Shown piece by piece: positions 16,725-25,491 of a stretch of 37,006 nucleotides of DNA. Both the position numbers and the translations under genes were made by a program. Positions within the stretch are counted from its first letter, which is position 1. Every line of letters starts with the position of its first letter. The DNA is from Rikenella microfusus (GTDB lineage Bacteria > Bacteroidota > Bacteroidia > Bacteroidales > DYQK01): NCBI GenBank assembly GCA_020719385.1, contig DYQK01000009.1, positions 8,594-45,599 on the forward strand, in the 5' to 3' direction. Below the pieces are notes generated by a model. It did no database searches, had not been told where the DNA came from, and was given only the letters and a program-made list of their open reading frames with translations.

Positions 16725-19004
16725 TTACTTCACAACAGGGTTGTGCATTGCGTCTTTGCCAAATTGTTGCCAACCTGAAAATTGCGAATTTCGAGTGTTG
16801 ATGGCAATAATTCGTCCCTCTTCGGTGCCGCAATAAATCCAACCATCATAAATCACGGGAGGAGTGAAAAGAGTTGCATACGTAAGATATTGATTTACCA
16901 AATTGCCGCTAGCTGCATCGAAAATTTGTATTTTCCCATTCGGGTTCGCAACAACAATTTTATTATTCACCACAACGGGCATCGAAACCAAATCATCGCG
17001 AAATTTCGCAGAATTTGAAATCGCTTTCGACCAAATAATCGAACCATCTTCGGGTTTTGTACAAAATAATTTTCCCGCAACAACATTATAATTTTTCCCT
17101 TTGTAATGCAAAATTCGCGTTCCTGTGTGATTCATAAATTTATCACAACGACATTCGTCAAATTTTTTATTGCGAAAAGGCATAGAATCTTGAAGGTGAG
17201 AAAACTTTTTCTGCAATTTTAAATCACGAGAAAACATTGCTACTTCTTGAAGACGTTTATTTTTCGAAGAACGAATACTCACAAAAACTGAATTGTCAAC
17301 AATAGTCGGCGAGGTAACAACCGCTTCGTTGTTCAATTTGTTGGAAAAAGTACTCAATAACTTACCTGTTTTTGCCTCAAAACGATACATTGTTCCTGAA
17401 AAAGTGGTTAAATAAACATTATTATCGCAAATAACGGGAGAACCCAAAATCTCGTTGTCCAAACGTTGTTGCCAAACAATTTTTCCTGTTTTTAACTCAA
17501 AAACGACTAACGCATAATTATTGTCCTTTTCAAAAACTTCTCTTCCATTCGCATAATGTTCGAAAGGATAAGCAGCAAAAACTTTTCCATCAACAACGGA
17601 AGGCGTTGAAAATACATAAGTTGCCAAATGTTTTGACCACAATAAATTTCCTGTTTGTGCTTCTAATGCGTACAAAGTGCAGGATTCGGTGCTAACTAAA
17701 ATGACGCCGTCAGAATAAACTGCCGATGTCGGTCCACCTTCGGCAAAACTTATTCCCCAAATATATTCGCCTGTTTTTGCGTTGAGACAATAAAATTTGC
17801 TGCTAAAATAACCTGCTCCGCAAAAAATTTTCCCATCAACAAAAGTCGGAGACGCAGAAGAAGATGAAGGACATTGATTCGGAAAGTTTAAATTAAAACC
17901 GTTATCCGTTTTTTCAACAACATTTTCAGGTAACATTTCAGTTTGAATCTTTGGACTATAAAAATCAAGAAAAAAACCATCTTTATCTCTTTTTCGCTCC
18001 GAGTGATAAGTTTCAATCATCTCAGTTCCGCGATAAGTTGCCTCAAATCTCGAAGAGTGAAGCCCCTGTGTTGACGGATAATCCCAAAGAAAAATATCTC
18101 TTTCGTACCTAAAATTCAACGTATATCTGTCTCCTTTTGGCAAGAGAAATGTTGCAACTCCAGACTGATTTGTCTTTGCGAAATAAACTTTTTTCGCTTC
18201 CAACGCATCAAGATAAACGTCTTCATTTGCGAGTAATTGCTGCGAATAATCTCTCATCGTAATTTTAACCAACACTCTTGACGAGGTTGCCTCGGCGGCG
18301 TTGGGAAAAACTTGCGTAATTGTGTCTTGTTTTAACGTTTCTTGAACGTTAGTCGTAGGAACAAAAGCGAACAATTTAGTGAGCGGCAAATCTTGTTTTT
18401 CAACCGTAAATACTTGATAATTACTTAATTTCTCTATGCCGAGAAAATATTTTCCAACAGGAAGCAAAAATTTTGCAGCACCTTCTTGGTCGGTTTGCGT
18501 AACGAAAATTTTGTGTAAATTTTTATTATACATTCGCACCTCAATATTTGGAATCGATTTTTGCGATGTTAAATTCATAATTTTTAACCGCACAATTTGT
18601 TCATTTGCGGTTGCTTCAGGTTTTTTTTCAAAATTTTGTTTCACCGTATCGGGTGCAGAATGATGAAAAACGGTATTTTTAGAATCGAAAGTAATGGTTC
18701 GATTCATAAAAGAAAACGAATTTTCAGGAATCGAAATCTCCCAAAAATTCGCAGAATCTTTACACGAAAAAGAATAAATTTTCCCTTTTTCAACAACTAA
18801 ATCAAGTTTTCCGCGATGGTCAGTTGTGCCGAGCATTTTTTTCTGCGATTCTTTTTCGGTCAATGTAATTTCGAAAAACGTAAGCGGCAATTTTTCAGAA
18901 TCTTGCAGACGCAAATATAAATTCACATCTTTTTTTTCCTGCGAAAATGAAAAAATCGAAAGAAAAACAGAAATGACAAAGAAAAAAACTCTTAAAATCT
19001 TCAT
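16725..19004 (-). CDS. Exported PQQ-type beta-propeller protein with N-terminal Ig-like domains
   Basis: 759 residues with a signal peptide ending IFSFSQ (about 22). The first half contains about three carboxypeptidase-regulatory or Ig-like beta domains (about 25-110, 135-215, 240-320), with phrases such as TDHRGKLDLVVEKGKIYSF, TDQEGAAKFLLPVGKYFLG and TNQSGVATFLLPKGDRYTL. From about 380 to the end there are PQQ-type propeller repeats, each with the pattern FYCLNAKTGEYIWG or LYALEAQTGNLLWS, ending EEGRIIAINTRN. These resemble BamB or quinoprotein propellers; no PQQ-dehydrogenase active site can be pointed to, so a scaffold or sensor role is as likely as an enzyme. It is divergent from the TonB receptor. 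Confidence 0.85.
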   Translation of the reverse strand: MKILRVFFFVISVFLSIFSFSQEKKDVNLYLRLQDSEKLPLTFFEITLTEKESQKKMLGTTDHRGKLDLVVEKGKIYSFSCKDSANFWEISIPENSFSFMNRTITFDSKNTVFHHSAPDTVKQNFEKKPEATANEQIVRLKIMNLTSQKSIPNIEVRMYNKNLHKIFVTQTDQEGAAKFLLPVGKYFLGIEKLSNYQVFTVEKQDLPLTKLFAFVPTTNVQETLKQDTITQVFPNAAEATSSRVLVKITMRDYSQQLLANEDVYLDALEAKKVYFAKTNQSGVATFLLPKGDRYTLNFRYERDIFLWDYPSTQGLHSSRFEATYRGTEMIETYHSERKRDKDGFFLDFYSPKIQTEMLPENVVEKTDNGFNLNFPNQCPSSSSASPTFVDGKIFCGAGYFSSKFYCLNAKTGEYIWGISFAEGGPTSAVYSDGVILVSTESCTLYALEAQTGNLLWSKHLATYVFSTPSVVDGKVFAAYPFEHYANGREVFEKDNNYALVVFELKTGKIVWQQRLDNEILGSPVICDNNVYLTTFSGTMYRFEAKTGKLLSTFSNKLNNEAVVTSPTIVDNSVFVSIRSSKNKRLQEVAMFSRDLKLQKKFSHLQDSMPFRNKKFDECRCDKFMNHTGTRILHYKGKNYNVVAGKLFCTKPEDGSIIWSKAISNSAKFRDDLVSMPVVVNNKIVVANPNGKIQIFDAASGNLVNQYLTYATLFTPPVIYDGWIYCGTEEGRIIAINTRNSQFSGWQQFGKDAMHNPVVK

Positions 19005-19020
19005 AAATGAACTTTTTTTG

Positions 19021-19028
19021 CAAAGATA
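19021..19028 (-). promoter_or_regulatory. Bacteroidota -7 element of the PQQ-propeller gene (TATCTTTG)
   Basis: CAAAGATA on the plus strand, 16 bases beyond the ATG at 19004, is TATCTTTG in the direction of the gene. No good -33 element was found. Confidence 0.5.
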
Positions 19029-19079
19029 CGAAAAATTTTTGTGAAAAAAATTTTTTATTTCCCAAATTTGCGAAATAAG

Positions 19080-19109
19080 TTTGTAATTTCAAAAAAATAT
19101 TTACCTTTG
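19080..19109 (+). promoter_or_regulatory. Bacteroidota promoter upstream of the leader hairpin
   Basis: TTTG at 19080-19083, 18 bases, then TACCTTTG at 19102-19109 fit the Bacteroidota pattern. A transcript from here would start about 19116 and run straight into the terminator-like hairpin at 19131-19166, before the TonB receptor ATG at 19210. Confidence 0.65.
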
Positions 19110-19130
19110 CGGCGTAATATTAACATTTTA

Positions 19131-19166
19131 TTATTTCAAGAATATTTTTTCTTGAAATAATTTTTT
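19131..19166 (+). terminator. Terminator-like hairpin in the TonB receptor leader
   Basis: TTATTTCAAGAA (19131-19142) pairs perfectly over 12 bp with TTCTTGAAATAA (19149-19160), with a six-base loop and then six T. It lies after one promoter and before a second -7 element, so it would end a roughly 50-base transcript or act as an attenuator. It is also a possible operator, being a perfect dyad. Confidence 0.65.
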
Positions 19167-19169
19167 AGT

Positions 19170-19177
19170 TACTTTTG
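19170..19177 (+). promoter_or_regulatory. Second -7 element, TonB receptor (TACTTTTG)
   Basis: TACTTTTG fits TAnnTTTG, 32 bases before the receptor ATG at 19210 and just after the hairpin's T tract. A TTG at 19152-19154 is only 15 bases upstream, shorter than usual, so this promoter may be weak or factor-dependent. Confidence 0.45.
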
Positions 19178-19209
19178 GCAAAAATTTATTTTTAAAAACT
19201 TATGAAAAT

Positions 19210-21666
19210 ATGAAAAAAATTTTTCTTTGCTTTGCTCTTCAAATTTTTTGCCTTCAAATTTTGCTTTCGCAAATTGTTACGGTGTCAGATAAATCAGATT
19301 TAACACCGATTTCGAAAGTTTTTATTACAAATTCGCAAAAAAATCTTTCAACAACAACTAACGAAAAAGGGGAAACAGATATTGCTGCTTTTTCAGAAAA
19401 TGATACGTTGATTTTCTCTCATGTAAGTTTTCAATCTCTAAAAATTTCTAAAAAAGAGTTAAATTCTCTTAATTTTAAAGTATTTTTAGTAGACAAAATG
19501 ATTTCATTGGACGAAATAATTTTCTCTGCCAATAAATTTGAATCTCGAAAAATGGTTATTCCGAATCAAATAGAAATGATTTCGAGTAAAAAAATCTCAT
19601 TTCTGCAACCACAAACTTCTGCGGAAATGTTGCAAAAAAATGGAAATATTTTTGTTCAACAAAGCCAAATGGGCGGCGGAAGCCCGATAATTCGCGGGTT
19701 TGAGGCAAACAGAGTTTTAATTGTTATTGACGGAGTGCGAATGAATAACCTGATTTATCGCAGCGGGCATTTGCAAAATGTCATTACAATTTCGCCGACA
19801 ATGTTAGACCGTATCGAAATTCTTTTCGGTCCTGCCTCCGTGATGTACGGAAGCGATGCGCTGGGCGGCGTTATGCATTTTTTTTCGAAAAAACCCAATT
19901 TTTCCAACAATGAAAAAGTGAAAATCGAGGGAGAAATGTTTTTGCGGCACAGCACTGCCAACGCAGAAAAAAATATTTCTGCCAATTTTTCTCTTGGAAC
20001 GCAAACTTTTGCCTCTTTTACGCATTTTTCGTACAAAGATTTCGGCGATTTAAAAACAGGAAAAAATTTTGATTCGAAGTTCGGAGATTGGGGAAAATGT
20101 TTGTATTTTGCCGAAACTATCAACGGAATCGACTCCATAATAAAAAATGAAAATCCTGAAATTCAAAAAAATTCGGGCTATTCGCAGCAAGATTTCTCAC
20201 AAAAATTTTTGATAAAAACCTCTCCTTTCGCAGTTTTGACGCTAAATTTTCAATATTCAACCTCGACTAACATTCCGCGTTACGACCGACTTTCTGAAAT
20301 GAAAAATAATAAACCTCGTTATGCTGAATGGTTTTATGGTCCACAGGAAAGATTTTTCACAAGTTTTTCTCTTGAAAAAGCAAAAAATGAAATGCTTTGG
20401 AATAATTTTTCGTTTATTCTTGCGTATCAAAGCATTGAAGAGTCAAGATATACGCGAGATTTTGAGGCAACAGGAAAAATTACGACCAAAAAACGAAAAG
20501 AACAAAAAGAAGACGTGAAAAATTTCTCGTTAAATTCTGATTTTACTAAAATTTTTTCATCAAAAAATAAATTTCATTACGGTTTTGAGATAAATCTGAG
20601 TAACGCTTTTTCAGAAGCAAATAATATCGATATTTTTTCAGAAGAAAAATTTGCGAATCTTGCCTCTCGCTACCCCGACAACAACGGGCTTTTTTCGACA
20701 GGAATTTATCTCGCCGATGAGTGGAAAATTTACGAAAAATTTCACATTTCGCTTGGCACAAGGTATAATTACGATTTTTTAATTGCGAGTTATTCCGATA
20801 CGATGTTTGCGATAATCAAAAAACCGCCGATTTCGCAGGAAAATAAATTGGTCAATAAAGCACTTTGCGGAAATTTGGGGCTAATTTTTATTCCTGATTC
20901 GCTTTCGCGTTTTGCGATTTTGTTTTCATCGGGTTTTCGAAGCCCAAATGTTGATGATGCGTTTAAATTTAATGATTCTAAACCTTCTGATAAAATTTTA
21001 ATTGTCCCGAATCCGAATTTGAAACCCGAATATTCCTACAATTTCGATATTTCTGTGAATAAAATTTTATTTCAAAACCTTCGTTTTGAGGGAACATTTT
21101 TTTACACGTTGATTTTTGATGCAATAAAATTGTCAAAAACTCAATTTTTCGACAAAGATTCTACGTTTTGGGAAGGAAAATGGTGCGTTACGCAGACAAA
21201 TAAAAATGTTGAAAGTGCTTATAAATACGGGTTTTTTGCGTCTTTGTCGTTGCAGATAGCAAAATCTTTGTCGTTAAATTCGCAAGTAACTTATACGGTT
21301 GGAAAAACTAAAAACGAAGAACCATTAGACCACATTCCACCGTTATTTAGTGTTAATTCTTTGAAAATTGAGTTAAAAAAGTTTAAAAGCGAATTTTCTG
21401 TTTATTATTCTGCTGCGAAAAAACTTTCCGATTATTGTCTCGAAGGTGAGGATAATATTGTTTATTCGCCTGTTGATGAAAGGGGAAATTATCTCGGAAT
21501 TCCTGCATTTTACACGTTAAATTTGCGAAATTCTTATCAAGTGAATCGATTTTTGAACCTTCATTTTGCGATAGAAAATTTATTAGACCTTCATTATCGA
21601 ACTTTTGCGTCAGGAATCTCTGCTGCGGGGCGAAATTTTACTCTCGCAGTGAAAATTAACCGGTAA
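19210..21666 (+). CDS. TonB-dependent outer membrane receptor
   Basis: 818 residues with a signal peptide ending LLSQ (about 21). It has a short carboxypeptidase-like N-terminal domain (about 22-95), a plug domain (about 110-230) with GGGSPIIRGFEANRVLIVID, DGVRMNN and the phrase GPASVMYGSDALGGVM, and a 22-strand-type barrel ending in a terminal aromatic-rich strand (FTLAVKINR). The plug motifs resemble heme or hemoglobin-type and colicin-type receptors more than SusC, and no SusD gene lies beside it, so uptake of an iron compound or another small ligand is more likely than a polysaccharide. An ATG just upstream at 19202 runs into a stop after two codons; 19210 is the true start. The leader is unusual (hairpin and two promoters). 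Confidence 0.92.
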   Translation: MKKIFLCFALQIFCLQILLSQIVTVSDKSDLTPISKVFITNSQKNLSTTTNEKGETDIAAFSENDTLIFSHVSFQSLKISKKELNSLNFKVFLVDKMISLDEIIFSANKFESRKMVIPNQIEMISSKKISFLQPQTSAEMLQKNGNIFVQQSQMGGGSPIIRGFEANRVLIVIDGVRMNNLIYRSGHLQNVITISPTMLDRIEILFGPASVMYGSDALGGVMHFFSKKPNFSNNEKVKIEGEMFLRHSTANAEKNISANFSLGTQTFASFTHFSYKDFGDLKTGKNFDSKFGDWGKCLYFAETINGIDSIIKNENPEIQKNSGYSQQDFSQKFLIKTSPFAVLTLNFQYSTSTNIPRYDRLSEMKNNKPRYAEWFYGPQERFFTSFSLEKAKNEMLWNNFSFILAYQSIEESRYTRDFEATGKITTKKRKEQKEDVKNFSLNSDFTKIFSSKNKFHYGFEINLSNAFSEANNIDIFSEEKFANLASRYPDNNGLFSTGIYLADEWKIYEKFHISLGTRYNYDFLIASYSDTMFAIIKKPPISQENKLVNKALCGNLGLIFIPDSLSRFAILFSSGFRSPNVDDAFKFNDSKPSDKILIVPNPNLKPEYSYNFDISVNKILFQNLRFEGTFFYTLIFDAIKLSKTQFFDKDSTFWEGKWCVTQTNKNVESAYKYGFFASLSLQIAKSLSLNSQVTYTVGKTKNEEPLDHIPPLFSVNSLKIELKKFKSEFSVYYSAAKKLSDYCLEGEDNIVYSPVDERGNYLGIPAFYTLNLRNSYQVNRFLNLHFAIENLLDLHYRTFASGISAAGRNFTLAVKINR

Positions 21667-21682
21667 AATCAAATTTTTTTTT

Positions 21683-21690
21683 TATTTTTG
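21683..21690 (+). promoter_or_regulatory. Bacteroidota -7 element (TATTTTTG)
   Basis: TATTTTTG fits TAnnTTTG and ends 13 bases before the ATG at 21704, implying a very short leader. No -33 TTG is visible at the usual distance. Confidence 0.45.
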
Positions 21691-21703
21691 CAAAAAAATT
21701 TTT

Positions 21704-22114
21704 ATGAGAATAATTGCAAAAAATGAATTTTACGAAATTGAGTATGACGAAATTAAGAATCGTATCATTTACAAAGTTTTGGGTTATTGGCAAAATTCGA
21801 GTGTTGTCCCGCATTATTTGGAAGATATGGAAAAAGTTTTGAAACTTGCAAAACCCAATTATACGTTTATTGCAAATCTCTCGGAGGCAAAAACGCATCC
21901 CAAAGAAGTGATGGAATTGCGTGAAAAAGCACAAAAAATGGTGAAAAATGAGGGATTATTTCGCATTGCCACGGTTTTGTCTACTGGAGTTTTCTCGCAA
22001 ATTCAACTTGAGTTAACGTATCAAAAAAACAAAATGCCCAAAAATACGTTTTATTCCTTAGAAATGGCTCATAAATGGCTTGATGAGGAGGAAAAATTGC
22101 AAAAACAGGAATAA
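21704..22114 (+). CDS. SpoIIAA/STAS-like small protein (copy 3)
   Basis: A 136-residue soluble protein with the same layout as the pair at 4108 and 4522: an N-terminal strand EIEYDEIKNRIIYKV, a helix, a middle strand YTFIANLSEAK, a helix, a strand FRIATVLSTGVFSQIQLELT that aligns with the FAQLS region of the other two, and a C-terminal helix SLEMAHKWLDEEEK that aligns with EEEALKWL. It is the most divergent of the three. No catalytic residues are evident. It is monocistronic; a convergent gene's stop lies only four bases away and no terminator is seen between them. Confidence 0.75.
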   Translation: MRIIAKNEFYEIEYDEIKNRIIYKVLGYWQNSSVVPHYLEDMEKVLKLAKPNYTFIANLSEAKTHPKEVMELREKAQKMVKNEGLFRIATVLSTGVFSQIQLELTYQKNKMPKNTFYSLEMAHKWLDEEEKLQKQE

Positions 22115-22118
22115 ATTT

Positions 22119-22838
22119 TCACTCGATTTTTGCTACTTGACAATTTTTTTGTGCAATAAGTTTTTTCAAAGTTTCGAGAAATGGTTTAAATTCACAATTC
22201 GCAGGAATTTGTTCAATAATTTTCTGTGCTTTTGTAAAATTTTTCATTTCTCGATATATTTCTGCGGCGAAAAGTTGGTTTTCAACTTCATTAAAATCGA
22301 AAATTGAAAGTAATTTCTCAAAATTTTCGTTTCGAAGCGGCAACAATTGTTCGAAAAACTCATTTTTCGTTTTTTTTATGAACGAATTTTTAATTTTTTG
22401 AAAAAAATTTGATTTTTCATATCGCACTAAATCATTAATTTTGTGCCACAAACCAAAACGCAGCTCAATTTCTCGTTCAACGGTGTTTGCGAAGCCTTTT
22501 TTCAACAGAGAATTTAAAAAATTTATATACTCAAAACGTTCTTGGTCGTCGAAAAAAAAGTGTTCATCGTGAAAATGTTTAAAATGTTCATTTGTTTTTT
22601 CAATTTCTTTGAATTTTTCGAGATTATTATCTCGATTTATCATTTCTGCATCTTTTTTCCAAAAATATACTTCGCAATACGGGCAAGAAACGAAAGAATT
22701 TTGATGATAATGTGGAAAAGTGTAAGAATTTCCATCGCTCCAAAGTATAGATTCGTGAATTGTTATTGAAAGATAAACCATATCTTGCCCCCAATTTTTA
22801 CATTCAGGACATTGAAGAAAGACAAAATCAAGCATCAT
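22119..22838 (-). CDS. Zinc-ribbon protein of unknown function
   Basis: A 239-residue cytoplasmic protein. It opens with two CxxC pairs, C10-C13 (CPEC) and C52-C55 (CPYC), most likely one zinc ribbon. Between them is a conserved-looking stretch with W33 and the phrase YTFPHYHQN. Residues about 80-130 are polar and helical with many acidic and aromatic residues, and the C-terminal part (about 160-239) has a TPR-like helical pattern (LFAAEIYREMKNFTKAQKII). I do not recognise a family. It follows nadC on the same strand, separated by a hairpin at 22868-22900, so it may be transcribed partly by read-through. Confidence 0.7.
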   Translation of the reverse strand: MMLDFVFLQCPECKNWGQDMVYLSITIHESILWSDGNSYTFPHYHQNSFVSCPYCEVYFWKKDAEMINRDNNLEKFKEIEKTNEHFKHFHDEHFFFDDQERFEYINFLNSLLKKGFANTVEREIELRFGLWHKINDLVRYEKSNFFQKIKNSFIKKTKNEFFEQLLPLRNENFEKLLSIFDFNEVENQLFAAEIYREMKNFTKAQKIIEQIPANCEFKPFLETLKKLIAQKNCQVAKIE

Positions 22839-22867
22839 AAAGTTAAAATTTAAAAATTTTAGATTTT

Positions 22868-22900
22868 AATGATGCCATCGCTTTCAGTGATGGCATCATT
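22868..22900 (-). terminator. Hairpin after nadC
   Basis: A 14-bp stem around GATGCCATC...GATGGCATC lies seven bases beyond the nadC stop. The U tract on the minus strand is interrupted, so termination may be partial. The core is shared with hairpins at 3984 and 28973. Confidence 0.6.
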
Positions 22901-22906
22901 TTTGAG

Positions 22907-23749
22907 TTAAAACGCTTTCAAACTTAAGTCTAAACTTTTTATTTGATGAGTTAATGCACCGACAGAGATAAAATCAACGCCGCATTCGGCATAAGAACGA
23001 ATGGTTTCGAGAGTTATTCCGCCTGATGCCTCAACTTCGTAAGTTCGATTTATCATTTTTACCGCTTTTCGAGTATTTTCTATCGAAAAATTGTCTAACA
23101 TGATTCGATTTACTCCTCCGAGAGACAAGATTTTCTCGACATCGTTTAAATTTCTCGCTTCGATTTCGATTTTCAAAGTTTTTCCTGTCTCTTGCAAATA
23201 ATTTTTTGTTCGCAAAAGAGCATTTTCGATTCCTCCTGCAAAGTCAATATGATTATCTTTTATCAAAATCATATCGAAAAGTCCGAAACGGTGGTTTTCT
23301 CCGCCTCCGATTCTGACGGCTTCTTTTTCCAAAAAACGCATTCCGGGCGTGGTTTTGCGTGTGTCAACAATTTTGGTCGGCAAATCTTTAATTTTTTCGA
23401 TATGTTCGTTGGTTTGCGTTGCGATTCCACTCATTCGTTGCATAATGTTCAACACTAAACGTTCAGCCTGCAAAATCGAAATTTCTTTTCCTGCAACAAC
23501 AAACGCAATATCGCCTGCGTTCACTTCTTTTCCGTCAGAAAAAAAAGTTTCTATTTGCAAAGAATTGTCAATTTTGTGAAAAATTTTTTTCGCAATTTCG
23601 ATTCCTGCCAAAATTCCGCGTTGTTTAACCAACAACTTTGCTTTTCCCTGAAAATTTTGCGGAATACAGGCAAGCGAAGTGTGGTCGCCGTCGCCGAGGT
23701 CTTCAGCAATAACAATTTCTAACCACTGATTCAAATATTTCTCGTTCAT
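22907..23749 (-). CDS. nadC: Quinolinate phosphoribosyltransferase (decarboxylating)
   Basis: 280 residues, full length. It converts quinolinate and PRPP to nicotinate mononucleotide with loss of CO2, in de novo NAD synthesis. The family motifs are present: DLGDGDHTS near the N-terminus, LNIMQRMSGIAT, VDTRKTTPGMR, a basic patch around HRFGLFDMILIKDNH, EIEARNL, IMLDNFS, VEASGGIT and the C-terminal ISVGALTH. It lies nine bases after fhs, so the two form an operon. nadE, the last step of the same pathway, lies about 8 kb away in the window. Confidence 0.97.
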   Translation of the reverse strand: MNEKYLNQWLEIVIAEDLGDGDHTSLACIPQNFQGKAKLLVKQRGILAGIEIAKKIFHKIDNSLQIETFFSDGKEVNAGDIAFVVAGKEISILQAERLVLNIMQRMSGIATQTNEHIEKIKDLPTKIVDTRKTTPGMRFLEKEAVRIGGGENHRFGLFDMILIKDNHIDFAGGIENALLRTKNYLQETGKTLKIEIEARNLNDVEKILSLGGVNRIMLDNFSIENTRKAVKMINRTYEVEASGGITLETIRSYAECGVDFISVGALTHQIKSLDLSLKAF

Positions 23750-23758
23750 AAAAAGTTG

Positions 23759-25429
23759 TTAAAAAAGTCCTGAAATATTTCCTTCGTTGTCAATGTCAAT
23801 GTTTTCTGCGGCGGGATGTTCGGGAAGTCCTGGCATTCGCATCATTTCGCCGGTTATGGGAACTAAAAATCCTGCTCCCGCAGCAATTTCGATTTCTCGA
23901 ATCGTGAGAGTGAAATTTCTCGGTCTGCCCAACAATTCGGGGTCGTCAGACAAAGATTTCTGTGTTTTGGCAACGCAAATCGGCAATTTGTCGAGTCCGA
24001 GAGAGTAGATTTTTTTCAAATCGGTTTTTGCTTTTGCCGCATACTCAATATTTTCTGCACCGTAAATATTTTTGGCAATTGTCTCGATTTTCTTTTCCAC
24101 CGTCCAATTCCAATCGTAAAGTTGCGTGAAGGGAGAAATATTTTTCTCAATACTTCGCAAAACCGCATCAGCCAATTCCAACGCACCTTCGCCGCCTTTT
24201 TCCCAAACTTCGCTAATTATCGCTTCGATGCCGAGAGATAAACATTTCTGTTTTATCAATTCGATTTCTTCGTTTGTGTCTGATGAAAATTTATTTATCG
24301 CTACGACAGGAATAATGTTGAAAAATTTAGCATTTTCGAGATGTTTTTCCAAATTTTCGAGTCCTTTTTCGAGTGCTTGCGGATTTGGTTTTGTCAATTC
24401 GTTGAGAGAAATGCCGCCGTGATATTTCAAAGCCCGCACCGTTGCGACAATAACTGCCGCTTTGGGATTCAAATTTGCGACTTTACACTTAATATCGAAA
24501 AACTTTTCTGCACCCAAATCGAATCCGAAACCTGCTTCTGTAACGACAAAATCTGAAAACGTGAGAGCCATTTGCGTTGCGAGAATCGAATTTGTACCTT
24601 GAGCAATGTTTGCAAAAGGTCCACCGTGAATAATCGCAGGATTTCCTTCGAGAGTTTGAACAAGATTCGGTTTAATTGCGTCTTTTAAAAGTGCGGTCAT
24701 TGCTCCTGCGGCTTTTAAATCTTTTGCGAAAATGGGTTTTTTATCGAATGTTAGTCCGACAAGAATGTTCCCGATTCGTTGTTTTAAATCTTCGAAAGAT
24801 GTTGAAAGACAAAGAATTGCCATGATTTCAGATGCAGCGGTAATATCGAAACCTGTCTCGCGTGGGATTCCTGATGTTGTTCCGCCGAGTCCAATAATCA
24901 TTTTTCGCAAAGAACGGTCGTTCATATCCATTACTCTTTTCCAAGTAATTGTTCTTGGGTCGAGATGCAGGTTGTTGGTTTTATTTTGAATGTTGTTGTC
25001 AATAATTGCTGCGAGGAGGTTATGTGCTTTTTCGACTGCTGCGAAGTCTCCTGTGAAATGCAAATTTATGTCTTCCATTGGAAGTACTTGCGAGAGTCCG
25101 CCGCCTGTTGCGCCGCCTTTGATTCCAAAAACGGGACCGAGGGAAGGTTCTCGCAAAACGACAGTCGTTTTTTTGCCTTTTCGATTTAACGCCTGAGTTA
25201 GTCCGATGGAAGTTGTTGTTTTTCCTTCACCTGCGGGCGTGGGCGAGATGGCAGAAACTAAGATTAACGAATGTTTCGCAAATTGCGTTTTATCAATTAA
25301 ATGCAACGGAAGTTTTGCTTTATATTTTCCGTATAATTCGAGTTCAGATTCAGAAATGCCGAGTTTTGCAGCAATTTCAGAAATTGGTTTGAGAGATATT
25401 TCTCTTGCGATTTCAATATCTGTTTTCAT
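23759..25429 (-). CDS. fhs: Formate-tetrahydrofolate ligase
   Basis: 556 residues, the usual length. ATP-dependent ligation of formate to tetrahydrofolate gives 10-formyl-THF for purine synthesis and formyl-Met-tRNA. The P-loop region is TPAGEGKTTTSIGLTQAL, followed by LREPSLGPVFGIKGGATGGG and LHFTGDFAAVEKAHNLLAA; the C-terminal block GAGFLVPITGEMMRMPGLP closes the protein. All family blocks look intact. It begins after a -7 element at 25453 and is followed after nine bases by nadC. Together with gcvP it marks active one-carbon metabolism. Confidence 0.97.
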   Translation of the reverse strand: MKTDIEIAREISLKPISEIAAKLGISESELELYGKYKAKLPLHLIDKTQFAKHSLILVSAISPTPAGEGKTTTSIGLTQALNRKGKKTTVVLREPSLGPVFGIKGGATGGGLSQVLPMEDINLHFTGDFAAVEKAHNLLAAIIDNNIQNKTNNLHLDPRTITWKRVMDMNDRSLRKMIIGLGGTTSGIPRETGFDITAASEIMAILCLSTSFEDLKQRIGNILVGLTFDKKPIFAKDLKAAGAMTALLKDAIKPNLVQTLEGNPAIIHGGPFANIAQGTNSILATQMALTFSDFVVTEAGFGFDLGAEKFFDIKCKVANLNPKAAVIVATVRALKYHGGISLNELTKPNPQALEKGLENLEKHLENAKFFNIIPVVAINKFSSDTNEEIELIKQKCLSLGIEAIISEVWEKGGEGALELADAVLRSIEKNISPFTQLYDWNWTVEKKIETIAKNIYGAENIEYAAKAKTDLKKIYSLGLDKLPICVAKTQKSLSDDPELLGRPRNFTLTIREIEIAAGAGFLVPITGEMMRMPGLPEHPAAENIDIDNEGNISGLF

Positions 25430-25452
25430 AAAAAAAAATTACTTTTTCGCTG

Positions 25453-25460
25453 CAAAGATA
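25453..25460 (-). promoter_or_regulatory. Bacteroidota -7 element of fhs-nadC (TATCTTTG)
   Basis: CAAAGATA on the plus strand is TATCTTTG on the minus strand, 23 bases before the fhs ATG at 25429. A TTTG-like -33 element sits 22 bases further (25483-25486), slightly longer than the usual spacing. Confidence 0.6.
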
Positions 25461-25491
25461 AAAAATATTTTTCAAATTTTCACAAAATTTT

